Positions 38,401-53,048 of a stretch of DNA of 64,000 bases are shown here, piece after piece; within the stretch, counting starts at the first letter, position 1, and each line of letters starts with the position of its first letter. The notes beneath the pieces were generated by a model, which saw only the letters and a program-made list of their open reading frames with translations, was not told where the DNA came from and did not search any database. Made by a program: the position numbers and the translations under genes. The DNA is taken from assembly GCA_016946835.1 (NCBI GenBank), contig JACVTC010000001.1, positions 163,501 through 227,500 of the forward strand, read 5' to 3'. The stretch is from Neocallimastix lanati (nom. inval.) (Eukaryota; Neocallimastigomycota; Neocallimastigomycetes; Neocallimastigales; Neocallimastigaceae).

Positions 38401-40399
38401 TGTTGAAATTGAACGCTTTCTAAGCTGTTTTCGATTAGAATGAACCGTATTAGAATAGGCCTTCTTATTCTTTGGAATAGTATCATCTAAAAGAACGGCT
38501 TGAGGATGAGTGGATTCTTCTTTCTCTAATGATAGAGTTGTAGAAGAGGAAGAACGATTATGAGATCTTGATTTAGTATCAGCCGACTCAATAGTTGTGG
38601 CTAATGGAATAGAAAAAGACAAAGAGTGTTTATGACCTCTTTTTCCTTTCTTTTTATTGACAATTTCGAATGCATCATCATCATTCTTTATCTCTGAAAG
38701 ATGAGTGGGTTTATTAACCAAAATACCCTTAATTTTTTGTTCTTTTTCTCCATCATGATTACTATTTGTTTCCATAGTCCATGATGGATCGACATGATCA
38801 ATATTACTATCATTATTATTTTTATTTGACGATGGCATCGCCATGAAATATTGGTCATTTGATCTATTATTAGTAGTATTTTCGTAGGAAGGGCTTACCT
38901 GACTCATTTCTACAATATTAGTAGATGGTAATGATAATGTTCCTTCCTTTGTATTAATACTCGTTAAATCTGTTAAGGAATTAGAGATGGTTGAATAGGA
39001 ATCATAATTCATAACACCTGAATATTCTATATTGCTTTCCCTTGAAATTGTTGGGGTTAATTCAGTGGAATAAGCATCATAAGTGTTCTTTGAATTAGTA
39101 ACAGAATCGGTAGGTACTAATTCAACATTTTGAATTGATTTATCCATTATATTCACCATGGTATCCTCACTTTTAATTGGTATTATATTTGTTGTTTGAT
39201 TAGAATTAGATGGCACAGCCATATTATTTACATTAATATTTTTTTGATTATTAGACATTTGTGATAAAGTAGAAACTGAAGAAGCAAAGTGCGAAGAATT
39301 TGAATGTTGTTCAGTAGCAATTTTGTAAGGAACGTTAGATTGATTATTAGCCACAGGTAAGATTGCCTCTGACTTTTGACGTGTTCCATGTTGATTTTTA
39401 TTATTATTCCCTTTCTTATTATTTCCTTTTTTATTCTTTGAAAATGAATTTGACTTCGATATTACATTACGAGGTCTAGAATATTCCATTATAGGACTAG
39501 ATGACCCATAACTATCATTAGGTTCTATTCCCCATTCCTCCTCGGATAGAGTATCTTTCCTATTTACTAACCAATTATAAATACTATTTTTATCCCCATA
39601 AAATATTAATATACTTTTGAGGTATTGTATGAGGTGCATAATCATTTTATAAATTAATTTGTAATTTATTATGTTTAAACCTATTTCAACATAACGTTTA
39701 ACATATTCAAATGTAATATCACCTATATTTTTTAATCCTACGCCAAAAGAATGAATTTTTGAATTTTTTAATAAATTCTATTTATGATTATTATTTAAAA
39801 AAAAAAAATAGTATTTTTTTTTTTCATGAAATTTCGATAATACGATTTATTTATTAATCATTGTTAACAAAAAACAGTTAATTTGGAAATATAATTTGTT
39901 ATATTGAAAAACGAAATAAAAAAAAGTTAAAAATTTTTATTTTAATAAATAAATATTATAAAATAATTTTTTTTTAAATATAAAATAAAAAAATAATTTT
40001 AAATTATAGATATTAATAAATTATAAATTTCTTTAATAAATAAAATATTAAAGAATATTAAAATAAAGTATAACTAATAAAATATTTTACCTTAAAATAA
40101 TGAATGGGTTTCCTGTAAATATTTGGGAAAAGCATTAAACATACCATTAGAATCACTATTCCCCCAACATAAAGAAGGGCATAGTAGCTATTTCTATCAA
40201 AATTTACATTTCTTACAGGCATATTTCTTTTACTACGAATAACCTTTTTGTTATGAGGTTTAGATCTTCTATTGGAAGATTTTGATGATATTTTTACTTG
40301 TTCTGATTGAACAAGAATTTGAATAGGCAAAAGACACAATATGATTAAAAAATATAAAATAAAATGGCTTTGACGGAATAACTGGTTAATCACTGCCAT
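35488..40399 (-). CDS. Large membrane-anchored low-complexity protein, two exons, family not recognised
   Basis: Exon 1 is 40091-40399 (103 codons, donor TTTAAG|GTAAAA). Exon 2 is 35488-39777 after an acceptor in aaatag, giving about 1532 aa. The open frame of exon 2 runs 44 codons upstream of its first internal ATG to exactly that acceptor in matching phase, which supports the join. Residues 12-31 and 72-92 are hydrophobic; the first may be a signal peptide or anchor, the second a membrane span (ALLYVGGIVILMVCLMLF). The next roughly 80 residues are fairly ordinary sequence (KIHSFGVGLKNIGDITFEYV, then FYGDKNSIYNWLVNRKD). The rest is Asn/Ser-rich with Lys/Ala/Glu-rich stretches (for example KKAAKVKKETKGK). 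Two parts look conserved rather than repetitive: PIPTDEEAYEAIFSENATYW with nearby PYYDHDHHIAKYGKIKYKPM, and the C-terminus, TGLDIKYDFYIPKSN to RRRSRSINERNRP. Function unknown. Confidence 0.75.
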
Positions 40400-42016
40400 T
40401 TTATTTTATATTTCAATGTTATATTAAAATTAATATTGAAAAAAAAACTTTTGGTTGGCTATTACTAAATTATTAGCTTAAATTTATCAAATTTAATTTG
40501 CTATTATAATATACTGTGTCTACTATAAAACAGATGCTTTTCATAGATTACTTTTTTGTAAATAAATTACTTTTTTCAAATAAATTAAATTATGTAGTGT
40601 TTTTTTTTAAAAAAAAATAAATAAATTAAAGTTTTACTATTTTGTATTTGAAAATTATTATTAATTATTTTGTTTGTTTGTTTGTTTGCTTGCTTGCTTG
40701 CTTGTTTGATTAATTTTTTTTTTTTTTTGTAATTATCTTTTTTTAAAAAATGTTTTTATTAATTTTTTTTGTATAACTTAAAAAATTATTTATATTATTA
40801 CATTATTTCGTTTAGGTTTAAAATTCTTTTTTTTTTGTAAAGAATTTAATGCGTTTTATTTCATTCAAAATTTTGTTTTTTTATACATACGTTCTTTTAA
40901 ATATATTTGAATCGAGACATTTTTTTCTTAAACTATTCAAATAATAATAAATTATATATTATTAATAATATGTTTTTTAATATATATATTAGTATTTATT
41001 TTAAAAAGTTTTACTTTTTATTATGCTTACTTTAATTAATTAAAAGACTTTCTTAGAATTAATCAACTTTAGTAATAATATACAAAAAAAAAAAATAATA
41101 TATATTAGTCAATAATTTATATAGTTTTAAAACTATGTTTTTTATATATATATATATTAATAAATGAAAAAATCTAATTTTAATATCTTTTCTTTTTTAA
41201 AATATGTATATATATATTATTATTATTCATCTTATTATACAAGAATTATAGTATGCTTTTCTGTGTAAATTCATTAGATATTATTTTCAGTTTTTATTCT
41301 TTGTTATATATTGAACTATATTATAAATATTATTTCATTCACTTAATTTTAATTATTTAAATTTCAACAATAAAATAAAAAAAAAAAAAAAAAAAAAAAA
41401 ACTCTAAAATTGTAATCCTATTTATTAAATATTAAATGTACTCTATTAAATCAATCAATCATTTAAACTATTTTTAATTATATAATTTAAATTTTAAATT
41501 TTAGCAAATAAATCTTGTTTAATAGTGAGTTTATTTTAATTCTATTATCTTTTAATTATTATTAAATTTTAATCTTAAATAATTATTGAATTAATTATTT
41601 TAATCTATCATATTTAATTACTTTTTTTTTTGGAATAATTAATTTAATTTGATTTTCATAATGATTTATTTGTAAATAATAAAAAAGTAAAAATAAATAT
41701 TGTATAGTATATACATTATTATTTTCCAGATTAAAGATTAAATATATACTCAGAACATGGAAAAAGCAATAGAATGAAAAATTATTACTAATAATAAAAA
41801 AAATAAATATTTAATATGAAACAAATCACAAAAGAAAAATGTTATATAAATAATTTTTAAGTTTCAATTATTATATTTTTCCCTTTTTTTTTTTTTTTTT
41901 TTTTTTTAATATTTATTTAAACATAATTTTGTTTTAATATTTTTTTTTTTTCCTTTATTTTTTTTCCTCTTTTTTTTTTTTTTTTTAATTTCATTTATTT
42001 ATAAATTATTTCTTTT

Positions 42017-42050
<34 letters not shown>

Positions 42051-43369
42051 ACATTTAATGAATATTTTAATATTTTTATATATTTTAATTTATTTTATTA
42101 ATGATAATATAATTCTTATATTAATTATTAATTAATAATAAATATTAACGATAAATAATTAAATATTAACTATTAAATATTAAATATTAAATATTAAATT
42201 TTAACTATTAAATTTTAAATATTAAATATTAAATATTAAATTTTAACTATTAACTATTAAATATTAACTATTAAAATTATTTATTAATTAATTATTAAAA
42301 AAAATTTTTTTTATTTGTTATACATTTACATTTAACTACTCTAATTATTTATTTCTATATATTATTGTACATTACAATATATTATTAATAATTATTTATT
42401 ACCTATTTATTTATTCATTCACCTTATTATTTATTTATCTATCAATAATATTATTCATTTATTTATTAACAAGTACTATTATTTTATTATTTCATTTATT
42501 TGAATATTAATTATTTATTCATTAATATTATTATAGATAAATTTATTAGCATTACTATTGATTTATTTGTTTAATTATTAGTTTTATTATTATATATAAT
42601 TTATATTATTTAAACTCTAATACACTTTAATTTATTATTTTATTAAATACAACTAGTCATTTATTTAAATAACTAATTATTTATTCATTTACTTATCAAA
42701 GGCAATATTTTTTTGACAAATTAAAAAAATGAATTAACTTTTTTTTTTTTGTACATTTAAATCATGCTCTATCTATAAATTAATTAATATCTATAACTAT
42801 ATATTATAATTATATACTAATATATTAATAATAAATTAAACAATATAAATGGATAATAAATCTTTGCTCATTTAAATCAATCACTTTTTTTTTTTTTTTT
42901 AAACTTTTTCATTCTACCGTTAATTTAAACTTTTTTCTCCATTTTTTTATTTTTTGTATTTGTATTTATATTTAATTACATTAATGTACATTATCTGTCA
43001 TTTTGAATTTAATATAATGAAGTTATATATTGGAGTACAATTATAATATACATTAATATTAATATATTTATATATAAAAATTAAATTAAAAAAAATAAAA
43101 AATGAACAGACTTTAATTCTTTTTTTTTTAATAAAATGTTTTTTAATCTATAGCATTAATTAAATAATATATATCGTAGAATAGAAATGAATGGATTGTT
43201 ATATTAGAGTGTAAATTAATTTATGTTCAACCATTCAAATCATTTTATTTGCTCTTTGTCATATTAAATGATAAAAATAGAAAAAACTTTAGTTCAATGT
43301 AAAATGTACATATTTAGAAAAAAATTTTTATATGGAATCTAATTATTATAATAAATCAATACAACTATA

Positions 43370-43515
43370 AATAAATATATATAAAAATAAATAAATATAT
43401 ATAAAAATAAATAAATATATATAAAAATAAATAAATATATATAAAAATAAATAAATATATATAAAAATAAATAAATATATATAAAAATAAATAAATATAT
43501 ATATATAAATAAAAA
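43370..43515. repeat. Tandem repeat, 20-bp unit AAATAAATAAATATATATAA-like
   Basis: About seven copies of taaataaatatatataaaaa in direct tandem, decaying into mixed ATAAAT/ATATAT from about 43500. Confidence 0.85.
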
Positions 43516-43920
43516 TATATATATAAAAATAAATAAATATAAATATATAAAATATAAGTCTATATAAGTAAATATAAGTAAATATTAATAAATATATAAA
43601 TATAAATATATATAAATAAATGTTAGATATATCTATTAACTATGTAACTACATATATATAAATATATGTATATCATATATAAATATTTCTTAAATATATA
43701 TAAATAGGTATATCTATATCTATAACTATATATATATAAATATACTTTCATATAAATATATCTTATATAAGAAAGTATTTATAATTATATATATATATTT
43801 ATAGTTATATATATTAGTTAATATTAATACCTACAACCAAGCCAACCAAGCCATTTTAGTCCTTTCATACTCTTTGCTTTTTTCTTAATAAAAAAAGTTT
43901 AAAATAATTAAATATTAAAT

Positions 43921-44052
43921 ATTAAATAATAAATATTAAATATTAAATAATAAATATTAAATATTAAATATTAGATATTAAATATTAAATAATAAATAAT
44001 CTTTATTATTTAATATTTAATATTTATTATTTAATATTTAATATTTAATAAT
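43921..44052. repeat. Long AT-only palindrome
   Basis: A left block of attaaatattaaataataaa-type sequence is mirrored by ttattatttaatatttaata-type sequence, centred near 44000. It can fold into an imperfect hairpin with arms of roughly 50 bases. No gene is adjacent. Confidence 0.7.
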
Positions 44053-46404
44053 AACAAATAATAATAAATGGTAAATAATAGAATAATAGAATAATAAATA
44101 AATAATAAATAATAAATAATAAATAATTGAATAATAAATAATAAATAAATAAAAAAAGCAAAGTCTTTTTATGGTTGCGTGTGTTGTATGTGTGTCACCA
44201 TAAAATAAATTAAACCATGTCATAATTAATATATAATTTTAGTATTGTATATTACAGATGAACCATTCATTTCAATCTAATATAACTCCATATACAAACC
44301 TTATTTATTATTATTTTTATTAATTTTATATTAAATATCTTTTTCTTCCTCCGATTTTTTTTTTTATTATGTAGTGAAAAGTCCTAAATTCTATTTTTTT
44401 TTTTTATTTTATTTTATTTATTATTTATTTTTATAATTAATATGGTTTTATTTATTTATTTAAATTATTATTTATTTATTCACTTAATAATATTATTATA
44501 TTTATCTATATTTATTATTGTTTATTCTGTTAATATTGATACTAGAGAATTTATTTATTTAAATAAATATTCTTTTATTTAATAATATAGATTTATTTAT
44601 TTATTTAAAATTTTATTCATTTAATAATAGTAAAGGTATTTTAAATAACTCCTAATTAAAGAATTTTATATATAGACAATAAAAAGATTCTTTCTTTTCT
44701 TCAATTACTCATGACAAAGCAATGTAAATTTTTTTTTTTCTTTAAAAAATGGACCGAAATATTAAAAAAAAGTCTTTTTATTCTGAAATAAAAAGTATGA
44801 ATAAAAATATATGTAAATAAATAAATATATGTAAATAAATAAATAAATAAATAAATAATTATTTTTTATTTAGTAAATAAAATAATTATAATGAAATAAT
44901 AAAATAAATATTTACAAAAAAAAAAAAGTATCCAACATTTAATGACATTAAATGTTAAAAAAAAAAAAAAAAAAGTTTATTAATAATAATTAAATATTTA
45001 TTATTAAAAATTAAATAATAAATATTATATAATAAAAAAGAATGTATAAATATTAACTAATAAATAATAAATAATAAATAATTGAATAATTGAATAATAA
45101 TTATTAATAAATAATAAATAATAAATAATATAAATAATAAATAATAATTGAATAATAAACAATAATTGAATGTTAACTTTTTAAAAAAAAAGTTATAATT
45201 ATTTAATAGGCCATTAATTAACAAAAATAAAAGATATAAGAAAGATAAAAATAAAAATAAAAATGATAAAGAAGTAGAAAAAAAAATATATATATATATA
45301 TATCCAAATAATTAAGATGTAAAATAGTGTATAATAAGTACTTATATGAATTAAAGTATTATAATTACTATAATTATAATAATACATATTGAAATAAAAT
45401 AAAATAAAATAAAATAATTATTATCAAAAAGATAATAAATTTCAATATTTAATAATTATTATCAAAAAGATATAAATTTCAATATTTAATAATTATTATT
45501 AAATATATAAATATGTTAACCACACCTATTTGTTTAATATCATATGAAATTGAAAAAAAGACAAAACTTAAATATTGTAAATTAAAAAAAAAAATAGATT
45601 TATTGAAAAATGAATTTTAATCACGTGATGATCATTATTATAATTTTTATATTTTATGTTATAGGATACAAACTATGTAAATTTTACATAATCATAAAGA
45701 ATTAAAAAACAAAAAATTAATCCAAAAAATGTAAATTATTATTGGTAAAAAGAATTTAAAAAAAAAAAACACTTTTTTGTTAAAGGATTAAAATAAAATT
45801 CCTTTATTTTTTTGATAAGGATGTGATAAGCTGTTGGTAATAAGTTTAAGGAAAAATAAAATATTTATTAATTAGCACTAAATAATAATTTAAAACTACT
45901 ATTAAATATTAATTATTTCATTTCTCTTTTTTTTTTTTTTGTTCTTATTATTTTTCAATGTATTCGTCATCTTTTAAAATAAAATAAAAAAAAATCTTTT
46001 ATGGAGTATTAAATTATTTCTATACTAATCATAAATTCAATGAGTAATAATTATGCTTATTTATTTTATTTTATTTTTTAATATTTATAAATATGTTTAT
46101 ATTAATTTATTATTGTAAGTCCAATTCAAAACTGTTGCTTATATGAGTAATAAAACCATAAACTTTATTTTTTTTTATGATAAAATAATAGTCATACCAT
46201 ATTATTCATATTACTCATATTAAAAGATAAAATTATCATAAAATTATAATAATTTTTAGAATTATAAAATACAAAATATAAAAATATTGAATATAGCAAT
46301 GTGAATATTAAATATATAAAATTAAAAATTAAAAAAATAAAATTTAAAGAATAGAAGAAAAAAAAATATCAATCATAATTTTATAAATTTTATCATTAAA
46401 ATAA

Positions 46405-46442
<38 letters not shown>

Positions 46443-47686
46443 ATTATTATTAATTATTATTATTATTATTATGTAATAAAATTTAATTAGTTATTAAGCA
46501 TTTATTGTCTATCTATTTACTTTTTACTTTTAAAACTTCTGGATAAAATGAAATGGAAATTGATGACAAATCCATTTATTGAAAATATGTATTTATATTA
46601 TAAATTATTATTATTAGTAGTATTAAAATTCTAATCATTATAAATTATTATTATAAATTATTATTATAAATTATTATTATTATTTAATTAAAATCAATTA
46701 AAAAAACTTTAATTCTAAATATATAAAGATAGATTTTAAATGATTTTAAATGACTCTATTTTGTTTTTAATTAAATCTAATGATTTCGTTTTTTTTTTTT
46801 TTTTACTTTTTTTTTTTTTTTTGTATATTTCATAGTTTTGATAAGTTTTTAATAATTAAATTTAATAATAATAATAATAAAAAAGAGAAAACAAAAATAT
46901 ATTAATAAAATCATGATACCTAATTTAATGAATGGATGAATGAATGCAATAGTTTTTTTTTTTTTTTTTTAAAAAAAGTCTTCTATTCCTGTTATCTAAT
47001 TTGATATATAAGATTTAAAATTATATTGATTGATATTGATATTATAATTGATAATGTTACTATCTAAATCTATTTTGTTCATATATTGAATTCATTATTT
47101 CTCTTTATTTCTCTTTATTTATGTTTATTTATTTAATTCTTTTTTTTTTTTTTTTTTGTTTTTAAATATATATACTACATTTAAATATAATAATAAAAAT
47201 AATATTAGTAAAAATAGTAATAATTATAATCTTAGTCCAAACTTTCATTAATAATTATAATCTTATAAAAAAAAATTGTCATGTCATAATTAAAAAAATT
47301 GAAATTATTATTAATTTTAATTTATTATAATAAAAAAAATTAATAATAATAAAATTAATAAATACAGAAAAAAACCAAAAAAAAACAAAAAAATATGGAA
47401 AATTTTTTTATAGGACTAAAAAAAATTTTTTTTTTTTTTAAAAAAGTTTTTATTTTCTGGTTAAATTAAAAAGAAGTTATTAAACTCTAATTCTAATTTA
47501 TTTTTATGACTCTTCAAAATTATTTTTAATTATAAATAAAATCTTTCTTTCTTTTCTTTTATTATTATTATTATTTGTTAATTATTATTTGTTAATTATT
47601 AATTAGTCTTTTTTTTTTTTTTATATTAATTATTACAACAAAGTCTTTTTTTATATTTATTATTATTTATTATTTATTAATAAATA

Positions 47687-48030
47687 CTCTTATTATTATT
47701 TATTATTTATTAATAAATACTCTTTTTATTATTTATTATTTATTAATAAATACTCTTTTTATTATTTATTATTTATTAATAAATACTCTTTTTATTATTT
47801 ATTATTTATTATTTATTAATAAATACTCTTTTTATTATTTATTATTTATTATTTATTAATAAATACTCTTTTTATTATTATTTATTATTATTTATTAATA
47901 AATACTCTTTTTATTATTATTTATTATTTATTATTTATTAATAAATACTCTTTTTATTATTTATTATTTATTTATTTATTAATAAATACTCTTTTTATTA
48001 TTTATTATTTATTATTTATTAATAAATACT
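47687..48030 (+). repeat. Minisatellite of about 33 bp, ten copies of TTAATAAATACTCTT...
   Basis: The word taataaatactctt occurs ten times (near 47688, 47718, 47748, 47778, 47818, 47859, 47899, 47941, 47984 and 48024). Copies are separated by variable numbers of TTATTTA units. The same word in reverse complement forms the array at 60355-60545. Confidence 0.9.
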
Positions 48031-48260
48031 CTTTTTATGTTTTTTATTATTTATTATTTATTTTTTATTATTTATTATTTATTATTTATTATTTATTATT
48101 TATTTACTATTTATTATTTAATTATTTATTATTATTTATTATTTATTATATATTATTATTTATTATTTATTATTTATTATTTATTATTTATTATTTATTA
48201 TTTATTATTTATTATTTATTATTTAATTATTTATTATTTATTATTTATTATTCAAATATT
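48031..48260. repeat. (TTATTATTTA)n satellite
   Basis: Continuous TTATTTATTATTT repeat adjoining the minisatellite. The overlapping open frame is purely I/Y/L/F repeat translation. Confidence 0.9.
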
Positions 48261-48914
48261 TATTATTTATTATTTAATTATTGAAGAATTAATTTTTTTT
48301 TTTAATTAAAAATATTTAATTAAATAATTTTTAATTAAATATTTTTAAGTTTAATATTACTAATAAAATACCAAAAAAAAAAAAAATTTAAAGTTTGATT
48401 AAATTTATTCATATTAAGAAATTATTGAATAATAAAGTAAAAAAAAAATCAAATAAGAAAAAATATTTTGTCCATTAGTCGAGTTTTATATATATATTAA
48501 GTTGTTCAAGTTTATTTTTTTTATATAAATTATATTATTTATTATTAATTCAAAAAAAATTAAAATACAAAAAATAAAGTTATATTTATTTATATTTTAT
48601 TATACTTTTTTTTTTTAATTTTAAAAAAAAAATTAATCCTAAATATCATAGTAATTATAATCAGACTAGATGATATTTGAGTTTTAAATAAAAAATTATA
48701 TTTTATCATTTATGATTTAATAAAAAAGTAAACAATTTATTTAATAAACCAAAAATTGAAAATAATAATAATAATAATACATAGAATTGTTTATTTATTA
48801 TTTTTATTATAATTTTTAATTATTGTTTAATTTTAATATTGTTATCAAACTAATTCATCACTCTTTCATCTATTTTAATTTATAATTTTTTTTATTGTTT
48901 TTAAAGTTTTTTAA

Positions 48915-48951
<37 letters not shown>

Positions 48952-49378
48952 TATATATATTTATTTTTGTATTAAAAATAAAAATATCTAATCTATTTTT
49001 ATAATATTTTTTTTTCATTGTTCTTAAAGTTTTTAATTTCTTTTTTTTTTTTTTTTTTTTTTTTTAATTATTATTATTGTTATTTTTAATAATATTATTA
49101 CTATTACTATTATTATTATTATAATATATATATATAATATTTATTTTTTGTATTAAAAGATTTTTAATAGTTTAAGCTTACTTTTAATTTTTAAAATAAA
49201 ATAAATTTTAATTTTAGAAAATAATAATTAAATATATTATACTTACTAAAAATAATAACAATTCAAATTAATTTAAAAATAATAATTAAAAATAATCAAT
49301 TAATTATAGTAAAAAAATAAATAATAATAATAAAATTATTAAAATTAATATATAATGGTAGTTTAAATATTAATATAT

Positions 49379-49458
49379 TGAGAGCGCCGACGCCGTACTG
49401 GTATGGCAATTAATCATACACTCATATTACTACAGGAAGACCAAAGTCTTCAGTCTAT
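49379..49458. other. Isolated GC-rich island of about 80 bp
   Basis: Beginning gagcgccgacgccgtactgg, this short block has near 50 per cent GC in DNA that is otherwise over 85 per cent A/T. It contains a small hairpin (gaagac, ttt, gtcttc on the reverse strand). Two forward frames are open through it. It could be an exon of a lost gene, a non-coding RNA or inserted DNA. No tRNA cloverleaf or T-loop sequence is visible. Confidence 0.5.
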
Positions 49459-50069
49459 AAAAAAAAATATATATATATATTAATATAATTAATAATTAAA
49501 TGACCATATTTAATTTTTTTTTTTGTTTATTATATAAAATTAGATTTGAAAATATTGAAAAGAAATCTATTTCAAAACATTCAAACTAAAATTTATATAG
49601 ATATAAATGATTTATAATTTTTGATTTATACTTTATTTATTTAATAAAATTATAATTTTATTTAATAGATAAAATAAATAAATAAATAAAAATTAATAGA
49701 CATAATAAAGTTTAAAGTAAAAAAATTTTTAAAGTATTTATAATTAATTAATAAAAGATATTAAAATGTTAAGTTTTTAATTTAAAAAAAAAAAAAAAAA
49801 AAAATAGACAGAAAAAATATTTAGTTTCCATTGTTACATATATATATATATATATAAAACATTTATTTAAAATTTAAGTAAAAAACTTATTATTATTATT
49901 ATTATTATTTATTTTTTTTTCTTCTTTTGAATGGCATAACTGAAAATTGTAAAATATTAAAACTTGGGTAAAAATATCGAAAAAAATATTTTTTTTTTTT
50001 TTATTTTATTATATTTTATATAGTTTTAACTTTATGAATACTTATTATTATAATAAAAAATATTGTGGT

Positions 50070-50222
50070 ATAGTTGTTGCTGTAGTAATAGTGGTAGTAA
50101 TAGTAGTATTTGTTGCTGTAGTAGTAGTAGTGGCAGTAGTGGTAGTAGTGGTAGTAGTGGTAATAATTAATAGTATTTGTTGCTATAGTAGTAGTAGTAG
50201 TAGTAGTAGTAGTAATAGCAGT
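50070..50222. repeat. GTA/GTG-rich trinucleotide tract
   Basis: Interrupted (GTA)n, (GTG)n and (GTT)n, including gtagtagtagtagtagtagt near 50187-50213. It is the only G-rich microsatellite in the window. The Val- and Ser-rich open frame across it is not considered a gene. Confidence 0.85.
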
Positions 50223-50385
50223 TGTGATACATTATATAAATTTAATTTTAGTACAAATATAAATATATATATATATATATTTTTTTTTTGCTTATCATAT
50301 ATTAATTCTTATTATTATTATTTTAATAATTTAAATTTGTAAAATATATCTTTAATTTATACTTATTAACTTATTTCGAGCTCTT

Positions 50386-50438
<53 letters not shown>

Positions 50439-50885
50439 AAAAAAAAATTGTTATAATTTTAATAATTTTTCTTTTTTTTAATAATAACAATTAATATAAT
50501 GAATTATAAATTTTATTGTGTGGTCATTTAAAATTAGTTTTTTTTAATAGTATATAATTTTATATGGTAATAATATCTATTGAGAATTTTTTATTTTTAG
50601 AGCTTGATTTTAATTTTAGTCAAACATCTCTTATTTACTTATTTAATATATGTATATAACAATACTATAATTTTTTTTTTTCAATTATATAGATATATAA
50701 GTTAAATGTAAAGAGAAGAAATTTTTCTATGGGAATATATATATGTTTATAGAAAGATATATATCAAAACAAAAATATTAAAATACAATCATCATATTAT
50801 ATTTTTTCAAATGTTTTTAATAATATTAATTACTTTTAAAATATAATTAATTATTTTTTTTTTAATTTAATTAATGTTTTTAAAG

Positions 50886-51022
50886 TATGGTTAAACGAAA
50901 AAGGAAATAATAATAGTCCTACTGAAGAGAGTTCGATTTCATCAACTCCACCGGATAATCAGGACAACAAATCGATCTCTTTCATATGAAGATGATGAAT
51001 CTAATGATAAAAAAGATCTTAA
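50886..51022 (+). pseudogene. Possible copia fragment on the + strand (hydrophilic linker)
   Basis: The forward strand is open in two frames with acidic, Ser/Pro/Asn-rich sequence: SPTEESSISSTPPDNQDN, then SYEDDESNDKKDLN. This resembles the poorly conserved linker between integrase and reverse transcriptase in copia elements, or a gag start. It abuts the reverse-oriented copia pol that starts at about 51025. No signature motif is present, so assignment rests on position and composition. Confidence 0.4.
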
Positions 51023-51403
51023 CTTGTTTTTTTCATCATTTAGCAAAACCAGAATCTGAATAACCAATAAAATTTGTTATTTTTATTTTAATGCTACAGA
51101 TTTATTTTCTGTACCATTCAACTATTGTAAAATGTTCCTTAAATTTTTATAATCCGCTTCAGTTGGGATTGTCTCAGATTCTTGAAGCTTCGTTTACAGC
51201 AAAACATTATTTCAGGTCTTGACTTTACTGCAATATATGATAATACTCCTAAATGACGATATTATAGTCTTTAGTATTTATAAAGTCTAAGTTATTTCTT
51301 TCATATTTTCTTGAATGGTGTTTTGAGTTGATTTGTTTTATTCTTGTTACTATTTTTCAATTATTTTATTAATATAATCAATTTGATTTATTTTATAGCC
51401 ATC

Positions 51404-51437
<34 letters not shown>

Positions 51438-51635
51438 TAATGTTTATTTCTATTATTTTAGTTGTATATTCAGAATCTTTAGAAATTTTTATTTTTCTCT
51501 TTTTTTAATTTGTTTATTGTATAGTTTAATTTCATTTTTAATTCCTGTTATTTAAAATATCATCAACATAACAATGTTAGTAAACATGTTAATTTATTAT
51601 TTTTATTATATTTTCCAAAAAAGACATTTATCAGT

Positions 51636-51673
<38 letters not shown>

Positions 51674-52023
51674 CCTATTGCTTACTAAATATTGTGATAG
51701 GTAATATTTTGTTTACACCACATTCTTCCTGCTTGTTTCAAACTATAAAGTGCTTCCTTAAGTAACCAGAATTTATTTGTATTAAAAAATTTTTTTTTAT
51801 TGCCATAAGGGATTTTTGTATAAATATCTTTTTCCAAATCAGCAATAAGGTAAGCGGTTTTTCTTGTCCAATTGTTTTAACTTTCCAATCAATATTTTTG
51901 ATGCAATGGTATTAACTGTAAAGTCTTAATCTATCTTATCTGCTTGGACTGTTGGAAAGTATGTTTCTATATAAAATCTTTTTCTTCTCCTTCAACTATG
52001 CTGACATCCAAATGCCACTTAGT

Positions 52024-52072
<49 letters not shown>

Positions 52073-52227
52073 ATCTTTTTTTGGGTAGAGACCCATTTAG
52101 TGCCTATTTTGTTCGTGTCATTAGGTAATATTCTCTACTACTTCTATTACATTATGATCAATACATGTTTATTAATTCATCATTTATAGCAAATTTTCCA
52201 ATTCCTTACCATCGGATGAATTAATTG

Positions 52228-52259
<32 letters not shown>

Positions 52260-52489
52260 TTAAGTGGTTGGAATGTTTGTTTTTTAATATATTTAAAATT
52301 TTAAATTTTTTTAATTATTATTGAATTTTAATTTTTCTTTTTCTAAAAAAGTTAAGTTTTCTTTGTCTGAATCAAATGAGTTATTGCTATGAGATCTTTT
52401 CCCGTTTAAATATTTAAGTTTTCTTTCATTTAAAAATTCATTATCAGATTCACTTGAATATTCATTTTCTTCTTCAAATGATTGATTTA

Positions 52490-52706
<217 letters not shown>

Positions 52707-53000
52707 GTAATTAGTAGTAATAGTATTTGAAGGATTCTTTAATTGTGAATGAATGTTATTATTATTAATATCACTATTACTTTCTCCTTCAATTAAAGAA
52801 TCCTTGAAATTGATAAAAGATTCAATATAGTTATCACAAAAGAAAGTGGTATTAATGATACCAAGGCCTATCCTCTATATAATAAGCATCTCTAGATGTG
52901 ACTAATGAATTAGTGGAGGTATCAAGAATTTTATATCCAAGAGAGTCAGAAGTATAGCCTAGGTTTAGTATCGTTTATCAAACTAGTTAGATTTATGATT

Positions 53001-53048
<48 letters not shown>

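Larger units (their letters stand above)
40400..50885. other. About 10.5 kb gene desert of AT-rich DNA and satellites
   Basis: No supportable coding region on either strand. The named sub-features are an AAATAAATATATATAA array (43370-43515), a long AT palindrome (43921-44052), a 33-bp minisatellite (47687-48030), a TTATTA array (48031-48260), a GC-rich island (49379-49458) and a (GTA)n/(GTG)n tract (50070-50222). Small reading frames here translate repeats. Confidence 0.6.

Noticed and set aside
48037-48309. 90-codon forward frame rich in I, Y, L and F
   Set aside because: Pure translation of the TTATTTA satellite.
49379-49458. GC island as a tRNA gene
   Set aside because: No T-loop GTTC-type sequence, no acceptor stem pairing and no anticodon arm could be drawn on either strand.
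50034-50342. 102-codon frame with poly-Val and poly-Ser
   Set aside because: Translation of (GTA)n/(GTG)n and (AGT)n; no conserved sequence on either side.
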